A stretch of DNA of 51,504 nt from positions 1 to 51,504 of the forward strand of contig CAMNQF010000022.1 in assembly GCA_946548895.1 (NCBI GenBank), written 5' to 3'. This DNA comes from an uncultured bacterium (GTDB taxonomy: Bacteria > Bacillota > Clostridia > Oscillospirales > Oscillospiraceae). A program made the translations under genes and the position numbers. Shown piece by piece: positions 32,515 to 42,872 of this stretch. The notes beneath the pieces were generated by a model. That model was not told the DNA's origin, did not search any database, and saw nothing but the letters and a program-made list of their open reading frames with translations. Each line of letters starts with the position of its first letter. Within the stretch, counting starts at the first letter, position 1.

Positions 32515-33771
32515 ATGAGTGTGATGTATCTGCGGGGCGGAACGCCGCTGGAAGGTGAGCTGTCCGTCCATGGGGCAAAAAACAGTGTTTTGCCCATATT
32601 AGCGGCCTGTCTGTTGGCCCGGGGGCCGGTGGTGCTCCACAACTGCCCCCGGCTCACCGACGTCACCGCTGCGCTGGGCATACTGCGCCGGCTGGGCTGC
32701 CGGGCGGAGCAGGAGGGCCACACCATCACTGTTGACCCCTCCGGGGCGGCGGGATGCTCCGTCTCGGAGGAGCAGATGCGGGCCATGCGCTCGTCCATCA
32801 TTTTCCTGGGACCGCTGCTGGCCCGGATGGGAGAGGCACATCTGACTTACCCCGGCGGGTGTGAGCTGGGCCCCCGGCCCATTGACCTGCATCTGGCCGC
32901 CATCCGGGCCATGGGGTGTCAGGTGAATGAGGAATTGGGCATCCATTGCCAGGGGAGGCCCAAAGGGGGAGAGGTCCAGCTGGGCCTGCCCAGCGTGGGC
33001 GCCACGGAGAACGCCATCCTGTGCGCCGTAGGGGCGTCGGGGTCCACCACCATCGCCAACGCCGCCCGGGAGCCGGAGATCGGCGACCTTCAGAGCTTCC
33101 TCAACCGGCTGGGTGCGGAGGTGCGGGGGGCGGGCAGCTCCACCATTACCGTGGAGGGAGGCAGAACCCTGTCCGGCGGGGAATTCACCGTCATGGGTGA
33201 CCGCATTGTGGCCGCCACCCTATTGTCCGCCGGCGCGGCGGCGGGGGGCCGGGTGCGGTTGAGCGGGGTAGACTGGCGGCACCTGGCCACCGTTCTGTCG
33301 GTGCTCCACCAGGCTGGATGCCGGGTGGAGAGCAGGTTGGAGTACGTAGAGCTGGAGCGGGACCGGGATGTGCCGCTGAAGGCGGTGCCCACCATCCGCA
33401 CGGCCCCCTATCCCGGTTTTCCCACCGACGCGCAGGCCCCCATTATGGCGGCACTGGCCGCGTCCCAGGGGTGCACCCTGTTTGTGGAGACCATGTTTGA
33501 CAGCCGTTACCGCCATGTGCCCGAACTGATCCGCATGGGGGCGGACATCACCACGGAGGGCCGGGTGGCCTTGGTCCGGGGGACGGACCGGCTGCGCGGG
33601 GCGCGGGTAGAGGCCGCCGACCTGCGGGGCGGCGGAGCGCTGGCGGCGGCGGCCCTGGGGGCGGAGGGAACCACGATTCTGTCTGGCCTGAACCATATCG
33701 ACCGGGGTTATGAGGGCCTGGAGGAGATGCTTCGCGCTTTGGGCGCCGATGTGGAGCGGCGGGAAGCGTGA
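32515..33771 (+). CDS. murA: UDP-N-acetylglucosamine 1-carboxyvinyltransferase
   Basis: A 418-residue cytosolic enzyme adding enolpyruvate from PEP to UDP-GlcNAc, the first committed step of peptidoglycan synthesis and the target of fosfomycin. The EPSP-synthase-like fold is visible from GAKNSVLPILAACLLA near the start. The catalytic Cys116 lies in GGCELGPRPIDLH, so fosfomycin sensitivity at this residue is expected. Later motifs include PYPGFPTDAQAPIMA near 300. Low-GC Gram-positives often carry two copies (MurAA and MurAB), and which this is cannot be told. Confidence 0.95.
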   Translation: MSVMYLRGGTPLEGELSVHGAKNSVLPILAACLLARGPVVLHNCPRLTDVTAALGILRRLGCRAEQEGHTITVDPSGAAGCSVSEEQMRAMRSSIIFLGPLLARMGEAHLTYPGGCELGPRPIDLHLAAIRAMGCQVNEELGIHCQGRPKGGEVQLGLPSVGATENAILCAVGASGSTTIANAAREPEIGDLQSFLNRLGAEVRGAGSSTITVEGGRTLSGGEFTVMGDRIVAATLLSAGAAAGGRVRLSGVDWRHLATVLSVLHQAGCRVESRLEYVELERDRDVPLKAVPTIRTAPYPGFPTDAQAPIMAALAASQGCTLFVETMFDSRYRHVPELIRMGADITTEGRVALVRGTDRLRGARVEAADLRGGGALAAAALGAEGTTILSGLNHIDRGYEGLEEMLRALGADVERREA

Positions 33772-33798
33772 GAATTAGATAGAACGGAGGTGACTGCC

Positions 33799-34578
33799 AT
33801 GGCGCGGCAGCGCAAACACAGCAGACCCAGCCGCAGGCGGGGCCGGTTCAGCGGACTCTACAAGGTGCTGTCCATTCTGCTGATCGCGGCGGCGGTGGTG
33901 GTGGCCTGCGTGGTGTTCTTCCGGGTGAACTCCATAGAGGTGGAGGGCAATGTGCGCTATACCGCCCAGGAGGTGGTGGAGGCCTCCGGCATACAGACCG
34001 GCGATAACCTCATCTTTCTGCCCAGAAGCCGGGTGTCGGCGCGAATCCTGACTCAATTGCCTTACGTGGAAAACGTGGCGTTCAAGGTCCGTTACCCGGA
34101 CCGGCTGGTGATCCGGGTGACGGAGCGGGTGGCGTCGGCGTCGGTGGAGTCCGCCGAGGGCCGCTGGCTCATCTCTGCCCAGGGCAAGCTGCTGGAGAGG
34201 GATAACGGCGCCGTCCAGACCATCCAGATTACCGGGCTGACGGCTGTGGGGCCTTACGCCGGAGGGATGGTCCAGACGGAGGAGGCGGACCGGCTCACTC
34301 TGGAATATGTGAAAGACCTGTTGGCCGTACTGGAAAAGCAGGGGATACTTGGCCAATGCACGGCGCTGGATTGCACCGCCGCTTCGTCCATGACGCTGAA
34401 TTATGGCATATACCGCCTGCGCCTGCCCAGGGGCGGGGATTACGACTACTGCATTCGCCTGGCCCTGAGCGCCTTGACCACCGGCCTGGAGGAGGGCAAG
34501 ATTTTGGAGGGCCAGGGGGGACTGCTGGACCTGACAGTGGCGGACGGCAGGGCCCGGTTCCGCCCGGATAACGGCTAA
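33799..34578 (+). CDS. ftsQ: FtsQ/DivIB cell division protein
   Basis: A ~259-residue bitopic protein. A basic tail (RQRKHSRPSRRRGRF) is followed by one membrane helix near 22-45 and a POTRA domain starting FFRVNSIEVEGNVRYTAQEVVEASG. The DivIB/FtsQ beta domain then continues with LPYVENVAFKVRYPDRLVIRVTER. It forms the FtsQ-FtsL-FtsB complex that activates FtsW and its transpeptidase. ATG 33799 is chosen; the GTG at 33790 overlaps the GGAGGTGA ribosome site. It lies between murA and ftsZ as in many Clostridia; ftsA is absent. Confidence 0.9.
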   Translation: MARQRKHSRPSRRRGRFSGLYKVLSILLIAAAVVVACVVFFRVNSIEVEGNVRYTAQEVVEASGIQTGDNLIFLPRSRVSARILTQLPYVENVAFKVRYPDRLVIRVTERVASASVESAEGRWLISAQGKLLERDNGAVQTIQITGLTAVGPYAGGMVQTEEADRLTLEYVKDLLAVLEKQGILGQCTALDCTAASSMTLNYGIYRLRLPRGGDYDYCIRLALSALTTGLEEGKILEGQGGLLDLTVADGRARFRPDNG

Positions 34579-34613
34579 GATTTTTCCCAGCGGCAAAAAA
34601 CTGCGATTTTCTA

Positions 34614-34642
34614 TTGACCCCGTGGGGAAAAAAGGGTACAAT
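34614..34642 (+). promoter_or_regulatory. Promoter of ftsZ
   Basis: TTGACC (34614-34619), a 17-base spacer and TACAAT (34637-34642) in the 131-base AT-rich gap before ftsZ. It gives ftsZ a transcript independent of the mraZ promoter. Confidence 0.7.
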
Positions 34643-34709
34643 ACTACAAGATATGGTTTAATATCAACTTTCACTATAGATCACTGGTTTTACATAGGAG
34701 GGTCACAGG

Positions 34710-35882
34710 ATGGCATTTGTAATGGATTCCGCCGCCAGCCATGAGGACGTATTAAAGGTCATTGGCGTGGGCGGCGGCGGCAATAACGTGGTCAACCGCA
34801 TGGTCCGTGCGGGGATGCAGGGCGTGGAGTTCATCGCGGTGAACACCGACCGCCAGTGCCTCAACGCCTCTGAGGCCACCCAGAAGCTGGCCATTGGCGA
34901 AAAGCTCACCGGCGGCAAGGGCGCGGGGGCCAACCCGGAGGTGGGCCGGGAGTCCGCCAAGGAGAGCAAGGAGCAGATCAACGCCCTGCTGGAGGGGGCG
35001 GATATGGTGTTTGTCACCGCCGGCATGGGGGGCGGCACCGGCACCGGCGCGGCCCCCGTGGTGGCGGAGATTGCCAAGGAGAAGGGCATCCTCACCGTGG
35101 GCGTGGTGACAAAGCCCTTCAACTTTGAGGGCCGCCGCCGCATGGAACAGGCCGCCCAGGGCATTGAGGAGCTGCGGCAGAAGGTGGATTCCCTGGTTAT
35201 CATCCCCAACGACCGGCTCCAGTACGCCACCGACGAAAAAATCACGTTTGCCAACGCCTTCGCCATCGCCGACGATGTGCTGCGCCAGGCGGTGCAGTCC
35301 ATCTCCGATTTGATTAAGACCACCGGGCTCATCAACCTGGACTTTGCCGATGTCACCGCCGTGATGAAGGACGCGGGGCTGGCCCACATGGGTGTGGGCC
35401 GGGCCGCGGGCAAGAACAAAGCAGAGGAAGCCACCCGCATCGCCATCAACAGCCCCCTGCTGGAGACCTCTATCCAGGGGGCGAAGGGCATCATTGTCAA
35501 CATCACCGGGCCCATGGATATGGGCCTGGAGGAAGTAGAACAGGCCGCAGAGATGGTCAAGCAGGTGGCCGACCCGGACGCGCTGTTCATGATGGGCACC
35601 GCTTTTGACGACACCCTGGAGGATGAGCTGAGGGTCACGGTGATCGCCACCGGCTTCGGTGCGGTGGACAACCCCGTTCCCGCCAAAGAGGGGGAGCAGC
35701 CGCCTGTTCAGGCGCAGCCTCAGGCCAAGGGCCAGCCCAATGCCGCCGCGGAGGACAGGCCCAAGTGCGTCCCCGCCGGGGTTGGCCCTATTACGCCGCC
35801 CCGGCCCCTGTCGGAGACCGCGGCCGAGCCGGTGGAGGACGATCCTTTCGACGACATTTTCCGTATTTTTAACAAACGCTGA
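34710..35882 (+). CDS. ftsZ: Cell division protein FtsZ
   Basis: A 390-residue tubulin-like GTPase that forms the division ring. The nucleotide loop is [11 protein letters not shown] near 21-31 and the tubulin signature GGGTGTG is at 107-113. The synergy loop [20 protein letters not shown] is present near 208. A Pro/Ala-rich linker leads to the C-terminal peptide [13 protein letters not shown], which recruits membrane tethers such as SepF. AGGAGGGT precedes ATG. A terminator at 35891 ends the cluster. Confidence 0.98.
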   Translation: MAFVMDSAASHEDVLKVIGVGGGGNNVVNRMVRAGMQGVEFIAVNTDRQCLNASEATQKLAIGEKLTGGKGAGANPEVGRESAKESKEQINALLEGADMVFVTAGMGGGTGTGAAPVVAEIAKEKGILTVGVVTKPFNFEGRRRMEQAAQGIEELRQKVDSLVIIPNDRLQYATDEKITFANAFAIADDVLRQAVQSISDLIKTTGLINLDFADVTAVMKDAGLAHMGVGRAAGKNKAEEATRIAINSPLLETSIQGAKGIIVNITGPMDMGLEEVEQAAEMVKQVADPDALFMMGTAFDDTLEDELRVTVIATGFGAVDNPVPAKEGEQPPVQAQPQAKGQPNAAAEDRPKCVPAGVGPITPPRPLSETAAEPVEDDPFDDIFRIFNKR

Positions 35883-35889
35883 GAAATTT

Positions 35890-35920
35890 GCCCCTCCCGA
35901 CTGGCCGCCGGGAGGGGTTT
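35890..35920 (+). terminator. Terminator after ftsZ
   Basis: CCCCTCCCG (35891-35899) pairs with CGGGAGGGG (35909-35917), followed by TTT, 8 bases after the ftsZ stop. Confidence 0.75.
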
Positions 35921-35961
35921 GCGCCTGTTGCCAGGGCCGGGCGGGGGAGGAGGCGGCGGCC

Positions 35962-36852
35962 GTGGAGTATGTACCCGCCAAGCATCTGCTGCACCGCAGC
36001 CGTTCCACAGAGTGGTTCGGCACCGATCACACCTTGAATATCTACCGGGGATGCTGCCATGGCTGCCTGTACTGTGACAGCCGCAGTGACTGCTATCAGA
36101 TCGGGGTGTTTGACCAGGTGCGGGCCAAGGCGGACGCCATGCGTGTCCTCCGGGACGACTTGGCCCGGAAGGTCCGGCCCGCCTTTATCTGCTCCGGCTC
36201 CATGAGCGACCCCTACAACCCCTTTGAGGAGGAGTTGCAGCTCACCCGCCACGGGCTGGAGCTCATCGGCGCTTACGGCTGCGGCGTGGCCATCGCCACA
36301 AAAAGCGATCTCATTGTGCGGGATATTGACGTTTTGAAATTGGTCCAAGACCACGCCCCGGTGATCTGCAAGCTCACTGTCACCACGGCGGACGACGCGC
36401 TGGCGGCAAAGCTGGAGCCTGGCGCGCCCCCGCCCAGCCGCCGCCTTGCGGCGCTGGAAAAGTTGAGCGGGGCGGGTCTGTATTCCGGGGTGCTCCTCAT
36501 GCCAGTGCTGCCCTTTCTGGAGGACAGCGACGAAAATGTGCTGGCAGTGGTGGAGGGGGCCGCCCGGGCGGGGGCACGGTTTATCTATCCCGCTTTTGGC
36601 GTCACCATGCGGCAGGGCCAGAGGGAGTACTTTTTGGACGGCCTGGAGCGGGCCTTTCCCGGCCGGGGCCTGAAGGAGCGGTATCTGCGGCAGTACGGGG
36701 ACCGCTACCAGTGCGCCAGTCCCCGTAGGCGGGAGCTGTGGAGAGTGTTCACCGCCGCCTGCCGGGAGCGGGGGATTTTGTATGACATGAAGTCCATTGT
36801 CCGGGCGGCGACTTTGGGCTATGGGGACCGCCAGCTCACTTTTTTTGACTGA
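35962..36852 (+). CDS. Radical SAM protein of the SPL (spore photoproduct lyase-like) group
   Basis: A 296-residue radical SAM enzyme. The cluster motif C-x3-C-x2-C is at Cys31, Cys35 and Cys38 (GCCHGCLYC). It is followed by the SPL-group features: a YxxC-like CYQIGVFDQVRAK, FICSGSMSDPYNPFEEE and ATKSDLIVRDIDVL. Members of this group (Rv2578c-like) are not proven to repair spore photoproduct, and the substrate is unknown. The frame is open far upstream inside ftsZ in another phase; GTG at 35962, 9-10 bases after GGGGAGGAGG, gives the natural family start. It is followed 11 bases later by gluQ. Confidence 0.85.
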   Translation: MEYVPAKHLLHRSRSTEWFGTDHTLNIYRGCCHGCLYCDSRSDCYQIGVFDQVRAKADAMRVLRDDLARKVRPAFICSGSMSDPYNPFEEELQLTRHGLELIGAYGCGVAIATKSDLIVRDIDVLKLVQDHAPVICKLTVTTADDALAAKLEPGAPPPSRRLAALEKLSGAGLYSGVLLMPVLPFLEDSDENVLAVVEGAARAGARFIYPAFGVTMRQGQREYFLDGLERAFPGRGLKERYLRQYGDRYQCASPRRRELWRVFTAACRERGILYDMKSIVRAATLGYGDRQLTFFD

Positions 36853-36863
36853 GGGGGAAGGAT

Positions 36864-37790
36864 ATGGGTGTAAAAGGACGGTTTGCCCCCACCCCCAGCG
36901 GGCGGATGCATTTGGGCAACCTGCTGGCGGCGCTGCTGGCCTGGCTGGATGCGCGCGCCGCCGGCGGAGAGCTGGTCCTGCGGATTGAGGACCTGGATAC
37001 CCAGCGCACCAGCCCGGACCTTGCCCGGCAGCTCATGGACGACCTGCGCTGGCTGGGGCTGGACTGGGACGAGGGCGGCTTGGAGCCGGACTATATGCAA
37101 AGCCGCCGCGCCGCCTATTACGAGGAGGCGTTCCGAATCCTGGAGGGAAGGGGGCTGATCTATCCCTGCTACTGCACCCGGTCGGAGCGCATGGCCGCCT
37201 CCGCCCCTCACCGGGACGACGGAGCGGTGGTATACTCAGGAAAGTGTTTTCACCTGACGGCGGCGGAGCGGTCGGAGCTGGAACGGCAGGGCCGCCGTCC
37301 GGCCTGGCGGGTACGTTGTCCCGACCAAACCGTGGCCCTGGAGGACGGAAACTGCGGGCCCTATGCCGAAAATCTGGCCCGGGACTGCGGTGACTTCATC
37401 GTCCGGCGGTCTGACGGGGTATTCGCCTACCAGCTGGCGGTGGTGGTGGATGACGCGCTCATGGGGGTGAACCATGTGGTCCGGGGCTGGGACCTGCTGT
37501 GTTCCGCCCCCCGGCAGGCGTGGCTCCACCGGGTGCTGGGCTATGAGCCGCCCCGTTTTTTCCATACGCCCCTGCTGCTGGCCCCGGACGGACGGCGGCT
37601 GGCCAAGCGGGACCACGACCTGGATATGGGGGCTCTGCGGCAGCGGTATGGGCCGGAGGAGCTCACCGGCCTGCTGGCCTTTTACGCGGGGCTGATGGAC
37701 AGGCCGGAAAAAGTGACAGCCAGGGAGCTTGTCCGCCAGTTCTCCTGGGCAAAAGTGCCGAAAAATGACGTTATAGTTTGTTTATCTTGA
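36864..37790 (+). CDS. gluQ: Glutamyl-Q tRNA(Asp) synthetase
   Basis: A 308-residue truncated glutamyl-tRNA synthetase paralogue without an anticodon-binding domain. It attaches glutamate to queuosine in tRNA(Asp). It starts RFAPTPSGRMHLGN, the HIGH-like motif with His16, followed by LRIEDLDTQR. The zinc-site Cys pair is in YPCYCTRSER. The KMSKS equivalent is LAKRDHDLDMG, as expected for GluQ-RS. The length excludes the full GltX. Confidence 0.93.
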   Translation: MGVKGRFAPTPSGRMHLGNLLAALLAWLDARAAGGELVLRIEDLDTQRTSPDLARQLMDDLRWLGLDWDEGGLEPDYMQSRRAAYYEEAFRILEGRGLIYPCYCTRSERMAASAPHRDDGAVVYSGKCFHLTAAERSELERQGRRPAWRVRCPDQTVALEDGNCGPYAENLARDCGDFIVRRSDGVFAYQLAVVVDDALMGVNHVVRGWDLLCSAPRQAWLHRVLGYEPPRFFHTPLLLAPDGRRLAKRDHDLDMGALRQRYGPEELTGLLAFYAGLMDRPEKVTARELVRQFSWAKVPKNDVIVCLS

Positions 37791-37815
37791 CAGGTACCCA
37801 AACAGAGCGTAAAAT
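37787..37815 (+). promoter_or_regulatory. Promoter of guaB
   Basis: TTGACA (37787-37792), a 17-base spacer and TAAAAT (37810-37815). The -35 overlaps the end of gluQ. Confidence 0.8.
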
Positions 37816-37842
37816 AGGAAAAATTAAGTAATAGGAGGATGA

Positions 37843-39321
<1,479 letters not shown>

Positions 39322-39328
39322 CGAATCC

Positions 39329-39358
39329 GCAAAGCCCCGGCTTATGCCGGGGCTTTGC
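39329..39358 (+). terminator. Terminator of guaB
   Basis: GCAAAGCCCCGGC (39329-39341) and its exact complement (39346-39358) with a TTAT loop, 8 bases after the stop. A/T-ended arms make it usable on both strands. Confidence 0.88.
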
Positions 39359-39422
39359 CGCGCCCTGCCGGTTGCGTTTGCCGCCGGGAGATGGTATACT
39401 TCCATCCAGTGAGGTGAGGATC

Positions 39423-40121
39423 ATGGACTACCGCTTCGCGATTTGCGACGACGACGGGGATTACGCCGGATATATTGACGGCTTGGCGGCCCAATGGGCC
39501 CGGCAGGCGGGGGTGGAGCTGGAGACGGAGCGGTTCCCCTCGGCGGAGGCGTTTCTGTTCCGCTACGCGGAGCGGAAGGATTTCGACGTGCTGCTGCTGG
39601 ACATTGAGATGGCGGGAATGGACGGGGTGGAGCTGGCAAAGGCTGTCCGCAGGGATGATGACGGCGTCCAGATTGTGTTTGTCACCGGCTATACGGACTA
39701 CATCGCCGAGGGCTATGAGGTATCCGCCCTCCACTACCTGACCAAGCCGGTGGACCGGGATAAGCTGTTTCAGGTCCTGAACCGGGCCGTGGGCCGGCTG
39801 GCCCGGAACGAGCCTGTCCTCACAATGGAGCTGCCGGGGGAGACGGTCCGGGTGCCCCTGAGCAAAATCCGGTACATTGATGTGCTCCACAACTATGCCA
39901 CGGTCCACGCTGTCCGTGACTATGCGGTGAAGCGGTCCCTGGGTGAGCTGGAAAAGGAGCTGGACAGCCGTTTTTTCCGGGTGGGCCGCTCCTGCATCAT
40001 CAATCTGGCCTATGTCCAGCGTGCCACCCGCGTGGAAGCGGAGCTGACCACGGGGGAGCGGGTCCCGCTGCCCCGCGGCCAATACGAAAAGCTGAACCGG
40101 GCTATCATTCAGCGGATGTAA
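39423..40121 (+). CDS. LytTR-family response regulator
   Basis: A 232-residue regulator. The receiver domain has the acidic ICDDDGDY start, phosphoacceptor Asp60 in VLLLDIEMAGMDG and the Lys of LTKPVD. The LytTR DNA-binding domain (about 135-230) has IRYIDVLHNYATVHAV and FFRVGRSCIINLAYV. GAGGTGAGG precedes ATG. The frame is open far upstream across guaB in another phase, without meaning. It is followed 13 bases later by its likely kinase partner and forms the start of the signalling/export block. Confidence 0.92.
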   Translation: MDYRFAICDDDGDYAGYIDGLAAQWARQAGVELETERFPSAEAFLFRYAERKDFDVLLLDIEMAGMDGVELAKAVRRDDDGVQIVFVTGYTDYIAEGYEVSALHYLTKPVDRDKLFQVLNRAVGRLARNEPVLTMELPGETVRVPLSKIRYIDVLHNYATVHAVRDYAVKRSLGELEKELDSRFFRVGRSCIINLAYVQRATRVEAELTTGERVPLPRGQYEKLNRAIIQRM

Positions 40122-40134
40122 AGGAGGACGTCTC

Positions 40135-40797
40135 ATGCCGCTGCTGTCTAAGCTGATTGACAAGCGAATCGCCGCCTACCAGCGGGAGCTCATCGAAATC
40201 CACTATGCCGAGGTGGAGAATATGTACCGCCAGATGCGGGGCTGGCGGCACGACTACCGCAGCCATATCCAGGCGCTGAAGGCCCACGCCGCCCGGGAGG
40301 ACTGGGAAGCGGTCCGGGCCTATCTGGACGAGCTGGAGACCGACCTCTCCACCGTGGATACGGTGGTCAAGACGGGCAACGCCATGGCGGACGCCATTCT
40401 TAACAGCAAGATATCCCTGGCCCGGTCCAAGCACATCCCAGTGCGGGCGGACGCCAGCATCCCCGTGGCGCTGCAAATCTCCCAGCTGGACCTGTGCGTC
40501 ATCATCGGCAACCTGTTTGACAACGCCATTGAGGCCAGCCTGGCCCTCCCCGAGGAGGAGCGGCTCATTCGGGTGTACATCGACATGAAGGGGAGCCAGC
40601 TGTATATCTCCTTCACCAACTTTGCGGCCGGCGGCCGGCGGGTGAAGCAGGGAGGGCGCTTCCGCACCACCAAGGGAGAGGGCCATGGCTTCGGGCTGGT
40701 GCGCATCGACACAATTGTAGACCGGCTGGGGGGATACCTGAGCCGGAACAGCGAGGACGGGGCCTTTACCACGGAGATTCTCCTTCCGCAGGGCTGA
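40135..40797 (+). CDS. Soluble GHKL sensor kinase (AgrC-like catalytic part only)
   Basis: A 220-residue protein with only the catalytic half of an AgrC/VirS-type kinase. His39 in WRHDYRSHIQAL is the phosphoacceptor of the HDYRxH type. The N box is NLFDNAIEA with Asn125 and Asn130, and GHGFGLVRI forms the G2 region. The five to seven membrane helices that normally sense the peptide are missing and no signal peptide is present, so it must be cytosolic. The start has AAAGGAGGA with normal spacing and no membrane gene lies directly upstream, so this is not a simple truncation. Input may come through a partner or an internal signal. Confidence 0.85.
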   Translation: MPLLSKLIDKRIAAYQRELIEIHYAEVENMYRQMRGWRHDYRSHIQALKAHAAREDWEAVRAYLDELETDLSTVDTVVKTGNAMADAILNSKISLARSKHIPVRADASIPVALQISQLDLCVIIGNLFDNAIEASLALPEEERLIRVYIDMKGSQLYISFTNFAAGGRRVKQGGRFRTTKGEGHGFGLVRIDTIVDRLGGYLSRNSEDGAFTTEILLPQG

Positions 40798-40849
40798 CGG
40801 CCCTCCGGCGGGGACGCGCGCAATTCAGCCCCCAGAAATGACGGTTCAG

Positions 40850-40877
40850 CCCCCGGCCCACACAGCCGGGGGTTTTT
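40850..40877 (+). terminator. Terminator between the kinase and the ABC exporter genes
   Basis: CCCCCGGC (40850-40857), a 7-base loop and GCCGGGGG (40865-40872) followed by TTTTT. Only 29 bases separate it from ATG 40907, and I see no promoter in between. Expression of the ABC genes may therefore depend on readthrough. Confidence 0.85.
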
Positions 40878-40906
40878 ATGCTATTCTTCTCCTTGAGGTG
40901 AGAGAC

Positions 40907-42742
40907 ATGGAAAAACCGAAGAACGACAGGCAAAAGGCCGCCTACGGCATGGCTTCCAACTGCGCCTTCATGGTCCGCCGCGCTTGGAGGGACTGCAAAG
41001 GTGTGCTGGTTGTGGCGGCGGGCATCGTATTCTGCGGGGTGGCCGCCAGCCTGCTGGAGCTGTTTGTGGTCCCCGCCGTTTTGGAGGCGGTGGAGCGGGG
41101 CGTCACGCCCGGAGGGCTGGCGGGCATGATCGGCTGGTTTACCCTGGGAATGGCGCTGGTCCGGGCCCTGCGGGAGTATCTGGACAACAACGCTATCTTT
41201 GGGCGCGTCCGGGTGCGCCAGGGGCTGTGCCAGGACCTGCACCTGACCTTCTGCCGCACATCCTACCCCCACGTGGAGGACCCGGACTATATCAGGCGGC
41301 TGAAAAAGGCGTTCAGGTGCCTGGACGGCAATGACGACGCCGGGGAATATATTTGGACCACCATGACCGAGCTGCTGACCAACCTGATCAGTTTTTTGAT
41401 CTACCTGCTGCTGCTGGCCCAGGTGGGCCCGTGGGTCGCGGCGCTGTGCGCGGCCCTGTCCGCCGTGGGCTACTTTGCCGGGGAGCGCATCCGCTCCTGG
41501 CGCTACCGCCACCGGGAGGAGGAGGGCGGGCTGCTGCACAAAATGGAGTACGCGGTCAGGCAGAGCAATGATATGAAGCTGGCCAAGGATATCCGCATTT
41601 TCGGCATCGGCCCCTGGCTCACCGAGCTGTACGGCAAGTATACCCGGCTCTATCAGGACTTCTACGCAAAAAGCCAGCGGTACTATCTGTGGGGGGATCT
41701 GCTGGACGCGGCGCTGGCCCTCCTGCGCAACGGCGCGGCCTATGGCCTGCTCATCGCCATGGCCCTCCGCGGGGAGCTGACCGTGGCGCAGTTTGTGCTG
41801 TACTTTACGGCGGTCAGCGGCTTCACCCAGTGGGTGGCGGGCATCTTTGCCCAGCTGACGGAGCTCCACCGGCAGAGCCTGGAGCTGTCCACCCTGCGGG
41901 AGGTGGCGGACACGCCCGAGCCGTTCCGCTTTGAGGACGGCAGGCCGCTGGAGGTCAAGCCGGGCCACCTGTACACACTGGAGCTGCGGGACGTGTCCTT
42001 CCGCTACCCCGGCGCGGAGAGCGACACCCTGTCCCACGTGAACCTGACCATACATCCCGGTGAAAAGCTGGCGGTGGTGGGCAAAAACGGCGCGGGCAAG
42101 ACTACCCTCATCAAGCTGCTTTGCGGCTTTTACGACCCCACGGAGGGGCAGGTGCTGCTGGATGGGGAGGACATCCGGCAGTACAACCGCCGGGACTATT
42201 ACAAGCATTTTTCCGCCGTATTTCAGCAGTTTTCCGTGCTGGCAGGCACCGTTGCGGAGAACGTGGCCCAGGTTATGGGGGATAGGGCGGACCTGCCCCG
42301 GGTGTGGGACTGCTTGGAACGGGCCGGGGTGGCGGACAAAATCCGGGAGCTGCCCCAGCGGGAGGACACCCACCTGGGCCGGGAGGTGTACCTGGACGGC
42401 ATCGACCTGTCCGGGGGCCAGATGCAGCGGCTGATGCTGGCCCGGGCGCTGTACAAAAACGCGCCGGTGGTGGTGCTGGACGAGCCCACGGCGGCCCTGG
42501 ACCCCATCGCCGAGAGCGACCTGTACCAGCGCTACAGCGATCTCACCGGCCATTGCACCAGCGTGTATATTTCCCACCGGCTGGCGTCCACCCGGTTCTG
42601 CGACAGGGTGCTGCTCATTGAGAACGGCGGCATCGCCGAGGAGGGCACCCATGAGGAGCTGTTAAAGCGGGGCGGGCGGTATGCCTATCTGTTTGACATT
42701 CAGAGCAAGTATTACAAGGAAGGGGCGGCAGAGGATGAATAA
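40907..42742 (+). CDS. ABC exporter half-transporter, membrane and ATPase domains fused (subunit 1)
   Basis: A 611-residue type IV ABC exporter half. The N-terminal membrane domain (about 25-330) is followed by the nucleotide-binding domain. Walker A is GKNGAGKTT, the signature is LSGGQMQRLMLARALY, Walker B is VVVLDEPTAALD, and the switch His is in YISHRLAST. It pairs with the next ABC gene, so a heterodimer is likely. The N-terminal arm before the first helix has no peptidase C39 domain. The substrate is unknown; neighbours (LytTR regulator, GHKL kinase) suggest a peptide or antimicrobial compound. ATG follows GAGGTGAGA. Confidence 0.9.
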   Translation: MEKPKNDRQKAAYGMASNCAFMVRRAWRDCKGVLVVAAGIVFCGVAASLLELFVVPAVLEAVERGVTPGGLAGMIGWFTLGMALVRALREYLDNNAIFGRVRVRQGLCQDLHLTFCRTSYPHVEDPDYIRRLKKAFRCLDGNDDAGEYIWTTMTELLTNLISFLIYLLLLAQVGPWVAALCAALSAVGYFAGERIRSWRYRHREEEGGLLHKMEYAVRQSNDMKLAKDIRIFGIGPWLTELYGKYTRLYQDFYAKSQRYYLWGDLLDAALALLRNGAAYGLLIAMALRGELTVAQFVLYFTAVSGFTQWVAGIFAQLTELHRQSLELSTLREVADTPEPFRFEDGRPLEVKPGHLYTLELRDVSFRYPGAESDTLSHVNLTIHPGEKLAVVGKNGAGKTTLIKLLCGFYDPTEGQVLLDGEDIRQYNRRDYYKHFSAVFQQFSVLAGTVAENVAQVMGDRADLPRVWDCLERAGVADKIRELPQREDTHLGREVYLDGIDLSGGQMQRLMLARALYKNAPVVVLDEPTAALDPIAESDLYQRYSDLTGHCTSVYISHRLASTRFCDRVLLIENGGIAEEGTHEELLKRGGRYAYLFDIQSKYYKEGAAEDE

Positions 42743-42872
42743 AGAGCTGCTGTGGAAGGTTTTGGACTATGACAGGCGCGGGATGATGGCATGGGGGAAG
42801 CTCCCGCCGGAACTGTTCACTTTTGAACCCCGCCGGAGACAGGCGGGGCAGGGGGGCGCGCGCCATGGCTGA
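42735..42872 (+). CDS. Candidate 45-residue ORF between the two ABC genes
   Basis: ATG at 42735 lies just inside the end of ABC subunit 1, 2 bases after GCAGAGG. The TGA at 42870-42872 lies inside the start of ABC subunit 2 (ATG 42865), so it bridges the gap with overlaps on both sides. The first ~35 residues (MNKELLWKVLDYDRRGMMAW...) have protein-like composition; the end is Arg/Gly-rich. No leader-peptide double-glycine site or Cys pattern is visible. It could serve translational coupling only. Confidence 0.35.
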   Translation: MNKELLWKVLDYDRRGMMAWGKLPPELFTFEPRRRQAGQGGARHG

